From Candidatus Brocadiaceae bacterium (GTDB taxonomy: Bacteria > Planctomycetota > MHYJ01 > JACQXL01 > CAKKQI01), in NCBI GenBank assembly GCA_919901895.1, contig CAKKQI010000065.1, forward strand, positions 589-14,860: a DNA stretch of 14,272 nucleotides. The letters are read 5' to 3'. Positions 14,272 to 14,272 of this stretch are shown here, in pieces; the first letter of the stretch is position 1, and each line of letters starts with the position of its first letter. The translations under genes were made by a program, and so were the position numbers. Under the pieces are notes generated by a model that was not told the origin of the DNA, made no database searches, and was given only the letters and a program-made list of their open reading frames with translations.

Positions 14272-14272
14272 A

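Noticed and set aside
1..14272. Mobile elements, CRISPR arrays, tRNA or rRNA genes
   Set aside because: No repeat array, transposase motif, terminal inverted repeat or RNA-gene signature was seen; protein-coding genes fill almost the whole window.

Overview
The window is one densely packed, single-strand gene block. All 15 coding regions read on the minus strand, so transcription runs from the right edge to the left. It looks like part of a bacterial surface-polysaccharide (O-antigen or capsule type) gene cluster: sugar-modifying enzymes followed by a Wzm/Wzt-type ABC exporter. The host cannot be named from this sequence. The standard genetic code with all three stop codons in use, the moderate-to-low and uneven GC, and the Wzm/Wzt exporter suggest an uncultured bacterium with a Gram-negative-type envelope. 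That is an inference.

Layout in order of transcription, right to left. The right edge cuts off the start of a winged-helix regulator with a Rossmann-like C-terminal part (13852-14271). Next come an NAD-dependent sugar epimerase/dehydratase (12879-13847), a DegT/DnrJ/EryC1 aminotransferase (11703-12863), an AsnB-type amidotransferase (9818-11698) and a left-handed beta-helix acyltransferase (9282-9821). Then follows a zinc-ribbon/SAM-methyltransferase gene split in two by one in-frame TAG (9085-9285 and 8257-9057). After it come a WalW-like NodB-fold protein (7461-8246), a Gfo/Idh/MocA oxidoreductase (6446-7450), a second and divergent DegT aminotransferase (5268-6434), a second NodB-fold protein (4518-5252), a sugar N-formyltransferase (3674-4471) and a WbqC-family protein (2977-3684). 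The block ends with two successive Wzt-like ATPases (1818-2969 and 616-1833) and the first 200 residues of the Wzm-like permease (1-601), cut by the left edge.

Genes are separated by 0-30 bp or overlap by 4-16 bp; the widest gap is 46 bp (4472-4517). No internal promoter, terminator, RNA gene, mobile element or CRISPR array is visible, so the block is probably one operon whose promoter lies beyond the right edge. A likely joint role is making and decorating one or more amino sugars: oxidation by the Gfo/Idh/MocA enzyme, amination by the DegT enzymes, formylation and acetylation of the amines, amidation of a carboxylate and methylation. The finished glycan would then be exported. No glycosyltransferase lies in the window, so the glycan-building genes must lie elsewhere, most likely past the left edge.

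The most notable points are the amber-split methyltransferase, the tandem pair of Wzt-type ATPases serving one visible permease, and the wHTH-Rossmann regulator at the head of the cluster. None of these alone proves a new system.
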